Shown here: piece by piece, positions 38,713 through 48,310 of the stretch
Position numbering within the stretch: the first letter of the stretch is position 1
Layout: every line of letters begins with the position of its first letter
Assembly (NCBI RefSeq): GCF_004217215.1
Contig: NZ_SHKP01000004.1
Coordinates: forward strand, 404,829-468,828
Direction of reading: 5' to 3'
DNA length: 64,000 bases
DNA from: Rivibacter subsaxonicus
GTDB taxonomy: Bacteria > Pseudomonadota > Gammaproteobacteria > Burkholderiales > Burkholderiaceae_C
Notes under the pieces: model-generated
Database searches by the model: none
Told to the model about the DNA's origin: nothing
Seen by the model: the letters and a program-made list of their open reading frames with translations, nothing else
Translations under genes and position numbers: made by a program

Positions 38713-40233
38713 TCAGCTCGCCCTCTTCACCACCGCATAGCGCTCCAGCGTCTTCTCGCGCGCCAGCGCGTGGTCGACGATCGGCTTGGGGTAGTCGCGG
38801 CCGAGCACCAGTCCGGCCGCCTCCAGTTCGACCGGGCTGGCCTGCCAGGGCGCGTGGATCGCGGCGTCGGACAGCCCGGCGAGTTGCGGCAGGTAACGCC
38901 GGATGAACTTGCCCTGCGGATCGAACTTCTGGCTCTGGCTGACCGGGTTGAAGATGCGGAAGTACGGTTGCGCGTCGCAGCCCGAGCTGCTGGCCCATTG
39001 CCAGCCGCCGTTGTTGGCGGCGAGATCGAAGTCGTTGAGGTGGGTCGCGAAGTAGGACTCGCCGCGGCGCCAGTCGAGGCCCAGGTCCTTGGCGAGGAAG
39101 CTCGCGACCACCATCCGCAGCCGGTTGTGCATGTAGCCGGTCTGGTTGATCTGCTGCATCGCGGCGTCGACCAGCGGATAGCCGGTGCGGCCCTGGCACC
39201 AGGCGGCAAAGAGTTCGTCGGCGTGCTTGCCGTGCTCCCACTTGATGCGGTCGTACTCGGGCCTGAAGCTCTTGCCGTCGACCTGCGGGTGGTGGTGCAG
39301 CACCTGGTGGTAGAAGTCGCGCCAGATCAGCTCGGAGAGCCAGACCTCGGCGCCGCGCGAGCCGCCGCGCATGCGGTCCCAGGCGATGCCGGCCAGTTCG
39401 CGGATCGACAGCGTGCCGAAGCGCAGGTGCGCGCTCAGGTAGCTCGGGCCTTTGACGGCGGGGAAGTTGCGCGTGTCCTCGTAGCGGTCGATGCGCTCGG
39501 CGACGAACTCGTGCAGCAGTTCGCGCGCCCCGGCGGTGCCGGGCAGGATCTTCAGTTGCGCCAGGTTGGTGGCTTCGAAGCCGATCGCCGCGAGCGTCGG
39601 CACCCGCTCGCCGTTCCATGGCGCGACCAGCGCCGCCGGCAGCGGCGCCAGCGCGTCGGCGTACTTCGCCACCGGGTAGGGCTGCACGAAGAAGCCGTCG
39701 AGCTTCTTGAGCCAGGCATTCCTGTAGGGCGTGAAGACGCCGTAGGGGCCACCGGTGGCGGTCAGCAACTCGTCGGTCTCGAAGACCACCTGGTCCTTGC
39801 TGGTGTGGAAGCCGATGCCGGCGTCGGCCAGCGCACCGCGCACCCTGGCATCGCGTGCCACCGCGGCCGGCTCGTAGTCGCGGTTGGCATAGACCGCCTG
39901 CACGTGCAGTTCGCGCGCCAGGCGTGGGATCTCGTCACGCGCCAGGCCGTGAAGGACGATCAGGCCGGCGCCCGGAGTGCTCGCTCGCTGCGCCAGCGCC
40001 TGCAACTGCCGGTCGAGGTCGACCAGGCTGTCGCGGATGAACTCGACGCGGCGGTCGGCCCGTTGTCCCTGTTGCAGCAGGGCGTCCAGGATCTCGGTGT
40101 CGAAGACGAAGGCCACGAACACCCGCCGTGCCGCCTTGAGCGCGTGGTACAGCGCGGCGTGGTCATGGGCACGCAGGTCGCGGCGGCACCACACGAGTGC
40201 GGCATCGAGTGGCTTCCCGGGAACCTGGGTCAT
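38713..40233 (-). CDS. phrB: deoxyribodipyrimidine (CPD) photolyase
   Basis: A 506-residue class I photolyase that repairs UV-induced cyclobutane dimers with light. An N-terminal Rossmann antenna domain (ALVWCRRDLRAHDHAALYHA) is followed by a C-terminal FAD domain containing SAHLRFGTLSIREL, GRTGYPLVDAAMQQINQTGYMHNRLRM and FDLAANNGGWQWASSSGCDAQPYFRIFNP. The electron-transfer tryptophans appear in place. It is divergent from yqgE, 34 bp apart. Light repair suits an environmental, surface-exposed bacterium. Confidence 0.96.
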   Translation of the reverse strand: MTQVPGKPLDAALVWCRRDLRAHDHAALYHALKAARRVFVAFVFDTEILDALLQQGQRADRRVEFIRDSLVDLDRQLQALAQRASTPGAGLIVLHGLARDEIPRLARELHVQAVYANRDYEPAAVARDARVRGALADAGIGFHTSKDQVVFETDELLTATGGPYGVFTPYRNAWLKKLDGFFVQPYPVAKYADALAPLPAALVAPWNGERVPTLAAIGFEATNLAQLKILPGTAGARELLHEFVAERIDRYEDTRNFPAVKGPSYLSAHLRFGTLSIRELAGIAWDRMRGGSRGAEVWLSELIWRDFYHQVLHHHPQVDGKSFRPEYDRIKWEHGKHADELFAAWCQGRTGYPLVDAAMQQINQTGYMHNRLRMVVASFLAKDLGLDWRRGESYFATHLNDFDLAANNGGWQWASSSGCDAQPYFRIFNPVSQSQKFDPQGKFIRRYLPQLAGLSDAAIHAPWQASPVELEAAGLVLGRDYPKPIVDHALAREKTLERYAVVKRAS

Positions 40234-40267
40234 GGCGTGGAGTGTGCCGCGCCCCTAAAATCGGCGC

Positions 40268-40882
40268 ATGCCTGCTGCCGGTGCCATCGACCTGACCAAC
40301 CAGTTCCTGATCGCCATGCCTGGCATGGACGACGAGAACTTCGCCGGCGCGGTGATCTACCTGTGCGAGCACACCGACAAGGGCGCGCTCGGCCTGGTGA
40401 TCAACCGGCCCAGCGACATCACGCTGAAGAACCTGTTCGAGAAAGTCGACCTCAGCCTCGAGCGCGACGACCTGGCCACGCAGCCGGTCTACATCGGCGG
40501 CCCGGTGCAAACCGAGCGCGGCTTCGTGCTGCACGAGCGCGTGGAGGGCGAGGCTGCCGACGGCGAGAAGGCTTCCGCCGGTGGCGGCAGCTACAGCTCC
40601 TCGATGCGCATTGCCGGCGGCGCGCTCGAGATGACGACCAGCAAGGACGTGCTCGAGGCCATGGCCCATGGCGCCGGCCCCAAGCGCGTGTTCGTCACGC
40701 TCGGCTACAGCGGCTGGAGCGCCGGCCAGCTCGAAGACGAGATCGGCCGCAACGGCTGGATCACGGTCAGCGCCGAGCCCTCGGTGATCTTCGACACGCC
40801 GACCGAGCGCCGCTACGACAAGGCGCTTTCGCTGCTCGGCATCGACCGCGGCATGCTGAGTTCCGAGGCCGGGCATGCCTGA
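40268..40882 (+). CDS. YqgE/AlgH family protein
   Basis: A 204-residue DUF179 protein starting [44 protein letters not shown] and [16 protein letters not shown] are the family signature. It is cytoplasmic and its function is not settled. A TAAAAT -10-like hexamer (40256-40261) ends 6 bases before the ATG, so the message may be leaderless. It overlaps ruvX by 8 bp; the yqgE-ruvX-pyrR-pyrB-pyrC' order is common in Burkholderiales. Confidence 0.93.
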   Translation: MPAAGAIDLTNQFLIAMPGMDDENFAGAVIYLCEHTDKGALGLVINRPSDITLKNLFEKVDLSLERDDLATQPVYIGGPVQTERGFVLHERVEGEAADGEKASAGGGSYSSSMRIAGGALEMTTSKDVLEAMAHGAGPKRVFVTLGYSGWSAGQLEDEIGRNGWITVSAEPSVIFDTPTERRYDKALSLLGIDRGMLSSEAGHA

Positions 40883-41288
40883 GCCGTTTGGCCTGGCTTC
40901 CTCTGCGCCGCAGACCCTCCTAGCTTTCGATTACGGCCTCAAGCGCACCGGCGTCGCCGTGGGCAACACGCTCACCCGTGCCGCGCAAGCGCTGACCACC
41001 GTGGCCGCCGAGGGCGAGGCCCGCTTCGCTCCGATCGCCAAGCTGATTGCCGAGTGGCAGCCGGCCGCGCTGGTGGTCGGCGTTCCGTTCCACCCCGACG
41101 GCGCCGAGCACGACAATACGCGCCGCGCGCGCCGCTTCGCCCGCCAGTTGCATGGCCGCTTCGGCCTGCCGGTGTTCGAGGTCGACGAGCGCTACAGCAC
41201 GACCGAGGCGCTGGCCGACGGCGCCAAGGATGCCGACGCGGCGGCGGCCGCGATCCTGCTGAACCAGCATCTGCGCGCACTGCCCTGA
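40875..41288 (+). CDS. ruvX: Holliday-junction resolvase-like nuclease YqgF/RuvX
   Basis: A 137-residue RNase H-fold protein. The catalytic Asp is in [39 protein letters not shown] and the second acid in [14 protein letters not shown] complete the site. In E. coli it matures the 5' end of 16S rRNA. It overlaps yqgE and is followed by pyrR after 19 bp, in the same transcript. Confidence 0.94.
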   Translation: MPEPFGLASSAPQTLLAFDYGLKRTGVAVGNTLTRAAQALTTVAAEGEARFAPIAKLIAEWQPAALVVGVPFHPDGAEHDNTRRARRFARQLHGRFGLPVFEVDERYSTTEALADGAKDADAAAAAILLNQHLRALP

Positions 41289-41307
41289 AGAACCACGAGC
41301 CCAAGTC

Positions 41308-41832
41308 ATGAGCACTCTCTCACTCGACGCCGAAGCCCTGGCCGCCGACCTGGCGCGGCGGCTGCGCGCGCTGCCCGCGCCGGAAGGCGGTGTCGTTCTC
41401 GTCGGCATCTGGTCCGGCGGCGCCTGGCTGGCCGAGCGGCTGCAGCGCGAGCTCGGCCTGCCCGGCGCCCATGGCGTGATCAGCAGCACCCTGCACCGCG
41501 ACGACTTCGGCTCGCGCGGCCTCGCATCGACCGCCGACCCGACCGCGCTGCCCTTCGACGTCGACGGCCGCCACGTGCTGCTGATCGACGACGTGCTCCA
41601 CACCGGCCGCACGACGCGCGCCGTGATCAACGAGCTCTTCGACTACGGCCGCCCGGCAAGCGTGACGCTGGCGGTGCTGGTCGATCGCGGCGGCCGCGAA
41701 CTGCCGATCGAGGCGGCCGTCTCTGCGGCGCGCATCAGCTTGCCGGCTTCGCAAAAGCTCACGCTCACGCGCGACGCGGCCGGCCGCCTGTCCTTTGCCA
41801 TCACCGATAACAACCAGGAGGGAGCCGCCTGA
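41308..41832 (+). CDS. pyrR: PyrR, phosphoribosyltransferase-fold regulator of pyrimidine genes
   Basis: A 174-residue PRT-fold protein. The PRPP loop [16 protein letters not shown] is near residues 91-106, and the [11 protein letters not shown] loop and [11 protein letters not shown] are typical of PyrR. In Gram-positives PyrR binds pyr mRNA; in Gram-negatives it may be a UPRTase or regulator. No attenuator was recognised upstream. The stop overlaps the pyrB start. Confidence 0.92.
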   Translation: MSTLSLDAEALAADLARRLRALPAPEGGVVLVGIWSGGAWLAERLQRELGLPGAHGVISSTLHRDDFGSRGLASTADPTALPFDVDGRHVLLIDDVLHTGRTTRAVINELFDYGRPASVTLAVLVDRGGRELPIEAAVSAARISLPASQKLTLTRDAAGRLSFAITDNNQEGAA

Positions 41833-42794
41833 TGCTCTCCAAGCGAAATCCGCAGCTCAACTCGCACGGCGAGCTGATCCACCTGCTGTCGATCGAGGGC
41901 CTGCCGAAGGCAGTGCTGACCGGCATCCTCGACACCGCCGGCACCTTTCTCTCGGTCAACGACCGCGACGTCAAGAAGGTGCCGCTGCTGCGCGGCAAGA
42001 GCGTGTTCAACCTGTTCTTCGAGAACAGCACCCGCACCCGCACCACCTTCGAGATCGCGGCCAAGCGACTCAGCGCCGACGTCATCAACCTCGACATCGC
42101 GCGCTCGAGCACGGCCAAGGGCGAGAGCCTGGTCGACACCATCGCCAACCTGAGTGCGATGCACGCCGACATGTTCGTCGTGCGCCACAGCGAGAGCGGT
42201 GCGCCCTACCTGATCGCGCAGCATGTGGCGCCGCATGTGCACGTGGTCAATGCCGGCGACGGGCGCCACGCGCACCCGACGCAGGGCCTGCTCGACATGT
42301 ACACGATCCGCCACTACAAGCGCGACTTCACGCAGCTGCGGGTGGCGATCGTCGGCGACATCGTCCACTCGCGCGTCGCACGCTCCGACATCCACGCGCT
42401 GACCACGCTCGGCGTGCCCGAGATCCGCGCGGTCGGCCCCAAGACGCTGGTGCCGGGCGACCTCAAGGAGATGGGCGTGCGGGTCTGCCACACGCTCGAG
42501 GAAGGCATCAAGGATGCCGACGTGATCATCATGCTGCGGCTGCAGAACGAGCGCATGAGCGGCGCGCTGCTGCCGAGCGCCGGCGAATATTTCAAGAGCT
42601 TCGGCCTGACGCCCGAGAAGCTCAGGCTGGCCAAGCCCGACGCGATCGTCATGCACCCGGGCCCGATCAACCGCGGCGTCGAGATCGACTCTGCGGTGGT
42701 CGACGGCGCGCAGAGCGTGATCCTGCCGCAGGTGACCTTCGGCATCGCGGTGCGGATGGCGGTGATGGCGACCATTGCTGGTAACGACGCTTAA
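41832..42794 (+). CDS. pyrB: aspartate carbamoyltransferase catalytic subunit
   Basis: A 320-residue enzyme that condenses carbamoyl phosphate and aspartate. The carbamoyl-phosphate loop [13 protein letters not shown] (about residues 57-69) and the downstream STAKGES and [15 protein letters not shown] blocks are the ATCase signature. [12 protein letters not shown] follows near the C-terminus. The adjacent inactive dihydroorotase-like gene suggests a PyrB6-PyrC'6 dodecamer as in Pseudomonas. No pyrI is present. Confidence 0.96.
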   Translation: MLSKRNPQLNSHGELIHLLSIEGLPKAVLTGILDTAGTFLSVNDRDVKKVPLLRGKSVFNLFFENSTRTRTTFEIAAKRLSADVINLDIARSSTAKGESLVDTIANLSAMHADMFVVRHSESGAPYLIAQHVAPHVHVVNAGDGRHAHPTQGLLDMYTIRHYKRDFTQLRVAIVGDIVHSRVARSDIHALTTLGVPEIRAVGPKTLVPGDLKEMGVRVCHTLEEGIKDADVIIMLRLQNERMSGALLPSAGEYFKSFGLTPEKLRLAKPDAIVMHPGPINRGVEIDSAVVDGAQSVILPQVTFGIAVRMAVMATIAGNDA

Positions 42795-42797
42795 GTC

Positions 42798-44123
42798 ATG
42801 AAGATCCTCATCACCAACGGACGCCTGATCGACCCCGCCTCCGGCCGCGACGAACACGGCGATGTCGCCATCGCCGCCGGCCGCATCGTCGGCCTCGGCA
42901 AAGTCTCGAGCGACTTCGCGCCCGATCGAACGATCGACGCCAGCGGCCTCGTCGTCGCGCCTGGCCTGGTCGATCTCGCCGCGCGGCTGCGCGAGCCGGG
43001 CCACGAGCACGAGGGCATGCTGGAAAGCGAACTCGCGGCAGCGGCCGCCGGCGGCGTCACCAGCCTGGTCTGCCTGCCCGACACCGATCCCGCGCTCGAC
43101 GAGCCGGGCCTGGTCGAGATGCTCAAGTTTCGCGCCCGCAAGCTCAGCCGCTGCCGGCTGTTCCCGCTCGGTGCGCTGACGCGCGGGCTCGAGGGACAGA
43201 CGCTGACCGAGATGGCCGAGCTCACCGAGGCCGGCTGCATCGGCTTCTCGCAGGCCGACGCGCCGATCACCGACACGCAGGTGCTGCAGCGCGCGCTGCA
43301 GTACGCCGCGACCTTTGGCTACGCGGTCTGGTTGAGACCCAACGATCCCTGGCTCGGCAAGGGCGTGGCGGCCAGCGGCGCGATCGCGACGCGGCTCGGC
43401 CTCTCCGGCGTGCCGGTGGCGGCCGAGACGGTGGCGCTGGCGACGATCCTCGAGCTGGTGCGCGCCACCGGCGCCCGGGTCCACCTGTGCCGCCTGTCGA
43501 GCGCGGCCGGCGTGCAGATGCTGCGTACCGCCAAGGCCGAGGGCCTGCCGGTCACGGCCGACGTCAGCATCAACTCGCTGCACCTCACCGACGTCGACAT
43601 CGGCTACTTCAACCCGGCGATGCGACTGGTGCCGCCGCTGCGCCAGCAGCGCGACCGCGACGCGCTGCGCGCCGCGCTGGCCGACGGCACGCTCGACGCG
43701 CTGGTCAGCGACCACACGCCGGTCGCGGCCGACGCCAAGATCCTGCCCTTCGGCGAGGCCGAGCCGGGCGCGACCGGGCTCGAACTGCTGCTGAGCCTGG
43801 CGCTGAAGTGGGGCGCCGAGAGCGCTTTGCCGCTGGCGCAGACGCTGGCGCGCGTGACCAGCGAGCCGGTGCGGGTGCTCGGCGGCGCGCTCGGATCGCT
43901 CGCGGCCAGTGCCGGACGCCTGGTCGAGGGCGGCGTGGCCGACCTCTGTCTCTTCGATCCGGCCGCCGAGTGGATGGTCGACGACGCCGCACTCGCCAGC
44001 CAGGGCAAGCACACGCCCTTCGCCTTTGCCAGCTCCGGCATGGCGCTGCCGGGCCGCGTCCGCTTCACGCTGGTGGCGGGGCACGTGGCGCACGAGGCCG
44101 CGGCATCGGTGCCGACGGCCTGA
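42798..44123 (+). CDS. pyrC': dihydroorotase-like protein without zinc ligands (PyrC'/PyrX)
   Basis: A 441-residue amidohydrolase-fold protein of the type I dihydroorotase group. The first metal motif, normally DxHxH before LREPG, reads GLVDLAARLREPGHEH, so both His are missing. The later VHICHVSTA block reads VHLCRLSSA, with the ligand His changed to Arg. SDHTPV is kept. Such pseudo-DHOases next to pyrB (Pseudomonas, Burkholderia) are not catalytic but are needed for ATCase assembly. It starts 3 bp after pyrB. An active pyrC must be elsewhere in the genome. Confidence 0.9.
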   Translation: MKILITNGRLIDPASGRDEHGDVAIAAGRIVGLGKVSSDFAPDRTIDASGLVVAPGLVDLAARLREPGHEHEGMLESELAAAAAGGVTSLVCLPDTDPALDEPGLVEMLKFRARKLSRCRLFPLGALTRGLEGQTLTEMAELTEAGCIGFSQADAPITDTQVLQRALQYAATFGYAVWLRPNDPWLGKGVAASGAIATRLGLSGVPVAAETVALATILELVRATGARVHLCRLSSAAGVQMLRTAKAEGLPVTADVSINSLHLTDVDIGYFNPAMRLVPPLRQQRDRDALRAALADGTLDALVSDHTPVAADAKILPFGEAEPGATGLELLLSLALKWGAESALPLAQTLARVTSEPVRVLGGALGSLAASAGRLVEGGVADLCLFDPAAEWMVDDAALASQGKHTPFAFASSGMALPGRVRFTLVAGHVAHEAAASVPTA

Positions 44124-44938
44124 TGCAACTCGTCGCAGCCGAAACGGCCGACGCCCGCGTCGGCGCGCCGCGCGCCGCCTGGCGCCTGGCGCGCGCCACG
44201 CTGCACGCGCTGCACGGGCTGTGGCTGGTGCTGCTGGTATTTCCGCGCGTGAGCATCGAGCGTCGCCAGCACCATGTGCAATGGTGGGCCGCCAAGATGC
44301 TGCGCATGCTGGGCATGCGGCTCGAGGTCGCGGGTGTGCCGCGCCCGGGTGGCGGCACGCTGGTCACCGCCAACCACATCTCCTGGCTCGACATCATGGC
44401 GATCCACGCCGTCTGTCCGCAGGCCCGCTTCGTCAGCAAGGCGGACGTCAAGGCCTGGCCGCTGATCAACAAGCTGGTCGACAGTGCCGGCACGCTCTAC
44501 ATCGAGCGCGAACGCCGGCGCGACGCGATGCGCCTGGTGCACGACGTGGCGGCGGTGCTGAAGGCCGGCGACGTCGTGGCCGTGTTTCCCGAGGGCACGA
44601 CCAGCGACGGACGCGGCCTGCTGCCGTTTCATGCCAACCTGCTGCAGGCCGCGATCGCGGTCGGGGTCCCGGTGCAACCGGTGGCGCTGCGCTACCGCGA
44701 CGCCGTCAACGCGGTCAGCCCGGCTGCGATGTTCGTCGGTGAGACGACGCTGGCGCAGTCGATGTGGATGATCGCGCGCGGCCGCGATCTGGTCGTGCGT
44801 GTCGAGTGGCTGCCGGCGCAGGGCAGCCGGCATGCCGATCGGCGCGCGCTGGCCGAGTTGCTGCGCCGGGAGATCGGCTCGGCGCTGGGCGTGGTGATCG
44901 AGCCAGTCGACGCGGCGTCCGACACCCCTTCGGCCTGA
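44123..44938 (+). CDS. plsC: 1-acyl-sn-glycerol-3-phosphate acyltransferase
   Basis: A 271-residue membrane-associated acyltransferase that makes phosphatidate. Motif I is NHISWLD (about residues 86-92), motif III VAVFPEGTTSDG, and motif IV VPVQPVALRY. One hydrophobic segment near residues 28-46 anchors it. The start overlaps the pyrC' stop (TGATG), so it is the end of the yqgE-pyr transcript. It is convergent with gpmA. Confidence 0.92.
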   Translation: MQLVAAETADARVGAPRAAWRLARATLHALHGLWLVLLVFPRVSIERRQHHVQWWAAKMLRMLGMRLEVAGVPRPGGGTLVTANHISWLDIMAIHAVCPQARFVSKADVKAWPLINKLVDSAGTLYIERERRRDAMRLVHDVAAVLKAGDVVAVFPEGTTSDGRGLLPFHANLLQAAIAVGVPVQPVALRYRDAVNAVSPAAMFVGETTLAQSMWMIARGRDLVVRVEWLPAQGSRHADRRALAELLRREIGSALGVVIEPVDAASDTPSA

Positions 44939-44944
44939 GCCGTC

Positions 44945-44985
44945 GAGCGAAGCGGCCCGGGACGACCGTCGCGGGTTCTTCGCTC
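44945..44985. terminator. possible bidirectional hairpin between plsC and gpmA
   Basis: Perfect arms GAGCGAAG (44945-44952) and CTTCGCTC (44978-44985), with an inner CCCG/CGGG pair, lie in the 45-bp convergent gap. There is no clear T-run on either side, so termination is only suggested. Confidence 0.35.
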
Positions 44986-45727
44986 AGGCCTTGCCCTGGC
45001 TCGCCACTGCCGCCGCCGCCTTGGCCGCCGCCTCGGCGTCGCCGAGGTAGCGCTTGGAGATCGGCCTCAGTTCGGCGTCCAGTTCATAGACCAGCGGGAT
45101 GCCGTTGGGGATGTTGACGCCGACGATGGCCTCGTCGCTGATGCCGTCGAGGTGCTTGACCAGCGCCCGGATCGAGTTGCCGTGCGCGGCGATCACGATG
45201 CGCTGGCCGCTCTTGATGGCCGGTGCCAGCGTCTGGTTCCACAGCGGCAGCACGCGCGCCACCGTGTCCTTCAGGCATTCGGTCAGCGGGATCTGCTCGG
45301 CGCCAAGCTTCGCGTAGCGCAGGTCGCCGCGCTCGCTGCGCGCGTCGGAGGCCTCGAGCGCCGGCGGCGGCGTGTCGTAGCTGCGGCGCCAGGTCAGCAC
45401 CTGCTGCTCGCCGTATTGCTTGGCCATGTCGGTCTTGTTGAGGCCCTGCAGCGCGCCGTAGTGGCGCTCGTTGAGGCGCCAGTCGTTGATCACCGGCAGC
45501 CAGGTCCGTTCCATGTTGTCCAGGCAGTGCCAGAGCGTCCAGATCGCGCGCTGCAGCACCGAGGTGTAGGCCACGTCGAACTCCATGCCGGCTTCCTTGA
45601 GCAACCTGCCGGCTTCCTTGGCCTGGCTCACGCCGGTGGCGGTGAGCGGCACGTCGGTCCAGCCGGTGAAGCGGTTCTCGAGGTTCCAGGTCGATTCGCC
45701 GTGGCGAATGAGGACGAGTTGATGCAT
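44984..45727 (-). CDS. gpmA: 2,3-bisphosphoglycerate-dependent phosphoglycerate mutase
   Basis: A 247-residue enzyme that interconverts 3- and 2-phosphoglycerate. The phosphohistidine motif [18 protein letters not shown] is at the N-terminus. [16 protein letters not shown] and the second His in [15 protein letters not shown] are in place. The length matches the cofactor-dependent type. It is divergent from the rhodanese gene; this gpmA-rhodanese-grxC-secB-gpsA block is typical of Burkholderiales. Confidence 0.97.
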   Translation of the reverse strand: MHQLVLIRHGESTWNLENRFTGWTDVPLTATGVSQAKEAGRLLKEAGMEFDVAYTSVLQRAIWTLWHCLDNMERTWLPVINDWRLNERHYGALQGLNKTDMAKQYGEQQVLTWRRSYDTPPPALEASDARSERGDLRYAKLGAEQIPLTECLKDTVARVLPLWNQTLAPAIKSGQRIVIAAHGNSIRALVKHLDGISDEAIVGVNIPNGIPLVYELDAELRPISKRYLGDAEAAAKAAAAVASQGKA

Positions 45728-45814
45728 GGCGCGGGGTCCGGCGGAGGGTGACGGTTGGGGAAAGCGACCGGGATTCTAGAATCGCCGACTTCGTCCCTGA
45801 TCCCGAGCACCCCC

Positions 45815-46231
45815 GTGAGCTTCTTCCTCGACAACTGGTACCTCTTCCTTGCCGCCGCCGTTTCCGGTGCCGCCCTGCTGTGGCCCGTGATCGGCAAGAA
45901 GGGCGGTGCCAGCTCGGTGAGCCCGGCCGAGGCGGTGACGCTGATCAACCGCGAGAAGGCGGTGCTGGTCGACGTCAGCGAGCCGGCCGAGTACGCCGCC
46001 GGCCACGCCCTGAACGCGCGCCACGTTCCCTTTGGTGAACTGGAGAGCTCACCCAAGGGCCTGCCGACCAACAAGAGCCTGCCGGTGCTGCTGATGTGCC
46101 CCACCGGCGCCCGCGCCGGCCGTGCGGTGGGGGTGCTCGCCAAGCTCGGCTTCCAGAACGTCCGCTCCGTGGCGGGCGGGCTCTCGGCGTGGCGCGAGGC
46201 GCAGCTGCCGGTGGAAAAGTCGGCCGGCTGA
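45815..46231 (+). CDS. membrane-anchored rhodanese-like sulfurtransferase
   Basis: A 138-residue protein when started at GTG 45815 (VSFFLDNWYLFLAAAVSG). One N-terminal helix (residues 8-24) is followed by a single rhodanese domain, with VDVSEPAEYAAGHALNARHVPF and the active-site loop LMCPTGARAGRAV (Cys). The catalytic loop is intact. The longer upstream reading from 45755 would not begin at the membrane helix. A TAGAAT hexamer (45777-45782) in a palindrome lies upstream as a promoter candidate. It probably transfers sulfur on the cytoplasmic side; substrate unknown. Confidence 0.88.
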   Translation: MSFFLDNWYLFLAAAVSGAALLWPVIGKKGGASSVSPAEAVTLINREKAVLVDVSEPAEYAAGHALNARHVPFGELESSPKGLPTNKSLPVLLMCPTGARAGRAVGVLAKLGFQNVRSVAGGLSAWREAQLPVEKSAG

Positions 46232-46353
46232 GCCGCCCGCAGTCGGCCGGCAACGCGGCGTGATCCCTATCACGCCGCCGCAAGCCTTGCAGAATGCAAG
46301 GCCGTGACAGGCGCATGACAATTCAGGCTTCGCATTTGCGTTGTGCCCGATTC

Positions 46354-46620
46354 ATGCAAGCCGTCAAGATGTTCACCACGCTGGTGTGCCCCTACTGCCA
46401 GCGCGCCAAGATGCTGCTCAAGCAGCGTGGTGTCGATGCCATCGAGGAGGTGCGCATCGATCTCGATCCCGCCCAGCGCGACGCGATGACCCAACTCACC
46501 GGCCGCCGCACGGTGCCGCAGATCTTCATCGGCGATACCCATGTCGGCGGCTGCGACGACCTGATCGCGCTCGACCAGCGCGGCGGCCTGCAGCCGCTGC
46601 TGCAGGGCCTGCCGGTCTGA
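46354..46620 (+). CDS. grxC: glutaredoxin 3
   Basis: An 88-residue dithiol glutaredoxin. The active site CPYC is at about residues 13-16 ([10 protein letters not shown]), followed by [18 protein letters not shown], which holds the cis-Pro and the GSH-binding residues. It reduces protein disulfides with glutathione. The ATG at 46354 was chosen on length (E. coli GrxC is 83); ATG 46369 is possible, and no strong ribosome site favours either. Confidence 0.94.
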   Translation: MQAVKMFTTLVCPYCQRAKMLLKQRGVDAIEEVRIDLDPAQRDAMTQLTGRRTVPQIFIGDTHVGGCDDLIALDQRGGLQPLLQGLPV

Positions 46621-46679
46621 GCCTGGGTCCGCCCTCGCCGTAGCCAGCCGCGCCTCGGCGATAATCTTCGCTGTTCCTC

Positions 46680-46712
46680 GGCCCGCACCGTGGCGTGCGG
46701 GCCGTTTGCTTT
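46680..46712 (+). terminator. rho-independent terminator after grxC
   Basis: A 9-bp stem GGCCCGCAC/GTGCGGGCC (46680-46688 and 46695-46703) with loop CGTGGC is followed by GTTTGCTTT. It lies 60 bp after grxC and 50 bp before secB. Confidence 0.7.
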
Positions 46713-46760
46713 GCGGCGTGGACTCTGTTGCCATGCCGCCCCCAGACACCGGAATCCATC

Positions 46761-47252
46761 ATGGCCGAGCAAGACCTTTCCCCCGTGTTCCAGATCCAGC
46801 GCGTCTACCTCAAGGACCTGTCGCTGGAGCAGCCCAACGCGCCGCAGATCCTGCTCGAGCAGGCGCAGCCGCAGGTCGAGATCAATCTCGGCGTCTCGGC
46901 CGAGCAGATCAACGAAGGGCTGTTCGAAGTGGCAGTCACCGCGACCGTGACGACCAAGGTCGGCGAGCGCGTGCTGTTCCTGGTCGAAGGCAAGCAGGCC
47001 GGCATCTTCGAGCTGCGCAACCTGCCGCAGGACCAGATGCAGCCGGTGCTCGGCATCGCCTGCCCGCAGATCGTCTACCCGTACCTGCGCGGCAATATTG
47101 CCGACATCATCACGCGGGCCGGTTTCCCGCCGGTGCACCTGACCGAGGTGAACTTCCAGGCCATGTTCGAGGCCCAACAGCAAGCGCTCGCCCAGCAGCA
47201 GGGCGCGGCCCCCAACGGCAACGGCGGCTCGCCGATCATCGCCACGGCCTGA
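46761..47252 (+). CDS. secB: protein-export chaperone SecB
   Basis: A 163-residue chaperone that keeps preproteins unfolded and hands them to Sec[20 protein letters not shown] is the SecB signature at residues 10-28. [16 protein letters not shown] and [24 protein letters not shown] are conserved. A Gln/Ala/Asn-rich tail ends the protein. The ATG at 46761 was chosen over the upstream in-frame start at 46695, which lies in the terminator. gpsA follows after 17 bp. Confidence 0.97.
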   Translation: MAEQDLSPVFQIQRVYLKDLSLEQPNAPQILLEQAQPQVEINLGVSAEQINEGLFEVAVTATVTTKVGERVLFLVEGKQAGIFELRNLPQDQMQPVLGIACPQIVYPYLRGNIADIITRAGFPPVHLTEVNFQAMFEAQQQALAQQQGAAPNGNGGSPIIATA

Positions 47253-47269
47253 AGCACGCCGAGGCCGCG

Positions 47270-48301
47270 ATGAAGATCACGGTCCTCGGCGCAGGGGCCT
47301 GGGGCAGCGCGCTGGCCGCCAGCGCGGCGGCCTCGGGCATGCACGAGGTGCTGCTGTGGGCGCGTGACGCGCAGCAGGCGCAAGCGATCGCCGCGACACG
47401 TGTCAACGCACGCTATCTGCCCGAAGTGGCGCTGCCGCCGGCGCTGAACATCAGCGCCGATCTGGACGCGGTGCTTGCGCATTGCACCCAGGCACCAGCT
47501 GACGCGGCACTGCTCGTCATCGCCACGCCGATGGCCGGGCTGCGCGAGATGCTCGCGCGCTGCGCGGCCAGCCTGCCGGCCGGCCACGGCCTGCTGTGGC
47601 TGTGCAAGGGCTTCGAGGCCGGCAGCGGCCTGCTCGGCCACGAGATCGCGCGCGACGTGGCGCCCGGCTTGCGCACCGGCATCCTCTCGGGCCCCAGCTT
47701 CGCGCTCGAGGTCGCGCGCGGCCAGCCGACCGCGCTGGTCGCGGCCAGTTTCGACGATCGCCTGCCGCAACAGGCGATCGAGGCCTTCCACGCCGAGACG
47801 CTGCGTGTCTACAGCAGCGCCGATCCGGTCGGGGTCGAGGTCGGCGGCGCGGTCAAGAACGTGCTGGCGATCGCGACCGGCATCTGCGATGGCATGTCGC
47901 AAGCCGACGCGGCCGGACCCGGCCTCAACGCCCGCGCCGCGCTGATCACCCGCGGCCTGGCCGAGATGACGCGCCTGGGCCTGGCGCTGGGCGCACGCGA
48001 GCACACCTTCATGGGCCTGTCGGGCCTCGGCGACCTGGTGCTCACCGCCACCGGCGCGCTGTCGCGCAACCGCCGTGTCGGCCTCGAGCTGGCGCAGGGC
48101 AAGCCGCTGGCGCAGGTGCTGGCCGAACTCGGCCACGTGGCCGAGGGCGTGGCGAGCGCCGCCGTCGTGCTGCAGCGCGCTCGCGCGCTCGGCGTCGAGA
48201 TGCCGATCACCGAGGCGGTGGTGGAGGTAATCGAGGGCCGCAGCCGCGCCGCCGAGGCGCTGGCGCGGCTGATGCGGCGCGAGGCGCGAGCCGAGGCCTG
48301 A
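47270..48301 (+). CDS. gpsA: NAD(P)-dependent glycerol-3-phosphate dehydrogenase
   Basis: A 343-residue enzyme making sn-glycerol-3-phosphate for phospholipids. The nucleotide-binding loop [12 protein letters not shown] starts at residue 5. [18 protein letters not shown] and [13 protein letters not shown] (catalytic Lys) follow. [14 protein letters not shown] is the C-terminal substrate motif. It is 17 bp after secB, as in many proteobacteria, and convergent with ureD. Confidence 0.96.
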   Translation: MKITVLGAGAWGSALAASAAASGMHEVLLWARDAQQAQAIAATRVNARYLPEVALPPALNISADLDAVLAHCTQAPADAALLVIATPMAGLREMLARCAASLPAGHGLLWLCKGFEAGSGLLGHEIARDVAPGLRTGILSGPSFALEVARGQPTALVAASFDDRLPQQAIEAFHAETLRVYSSADPVGVEVGGAVKNVLAIATGICDGMSQADAAGPGLNARAALITRGLAEMTRLGLALGAREHTFMGLSGLGDLVLTATGALSRNRRVGLELAQGKPLAQVLAELGHVAEGVASAAVVLQRARALGVEMPITEAVVEVIEGRSRAAEALARLMRREARAEA

Positions 48302-48310
48302 GCCGGGTCT

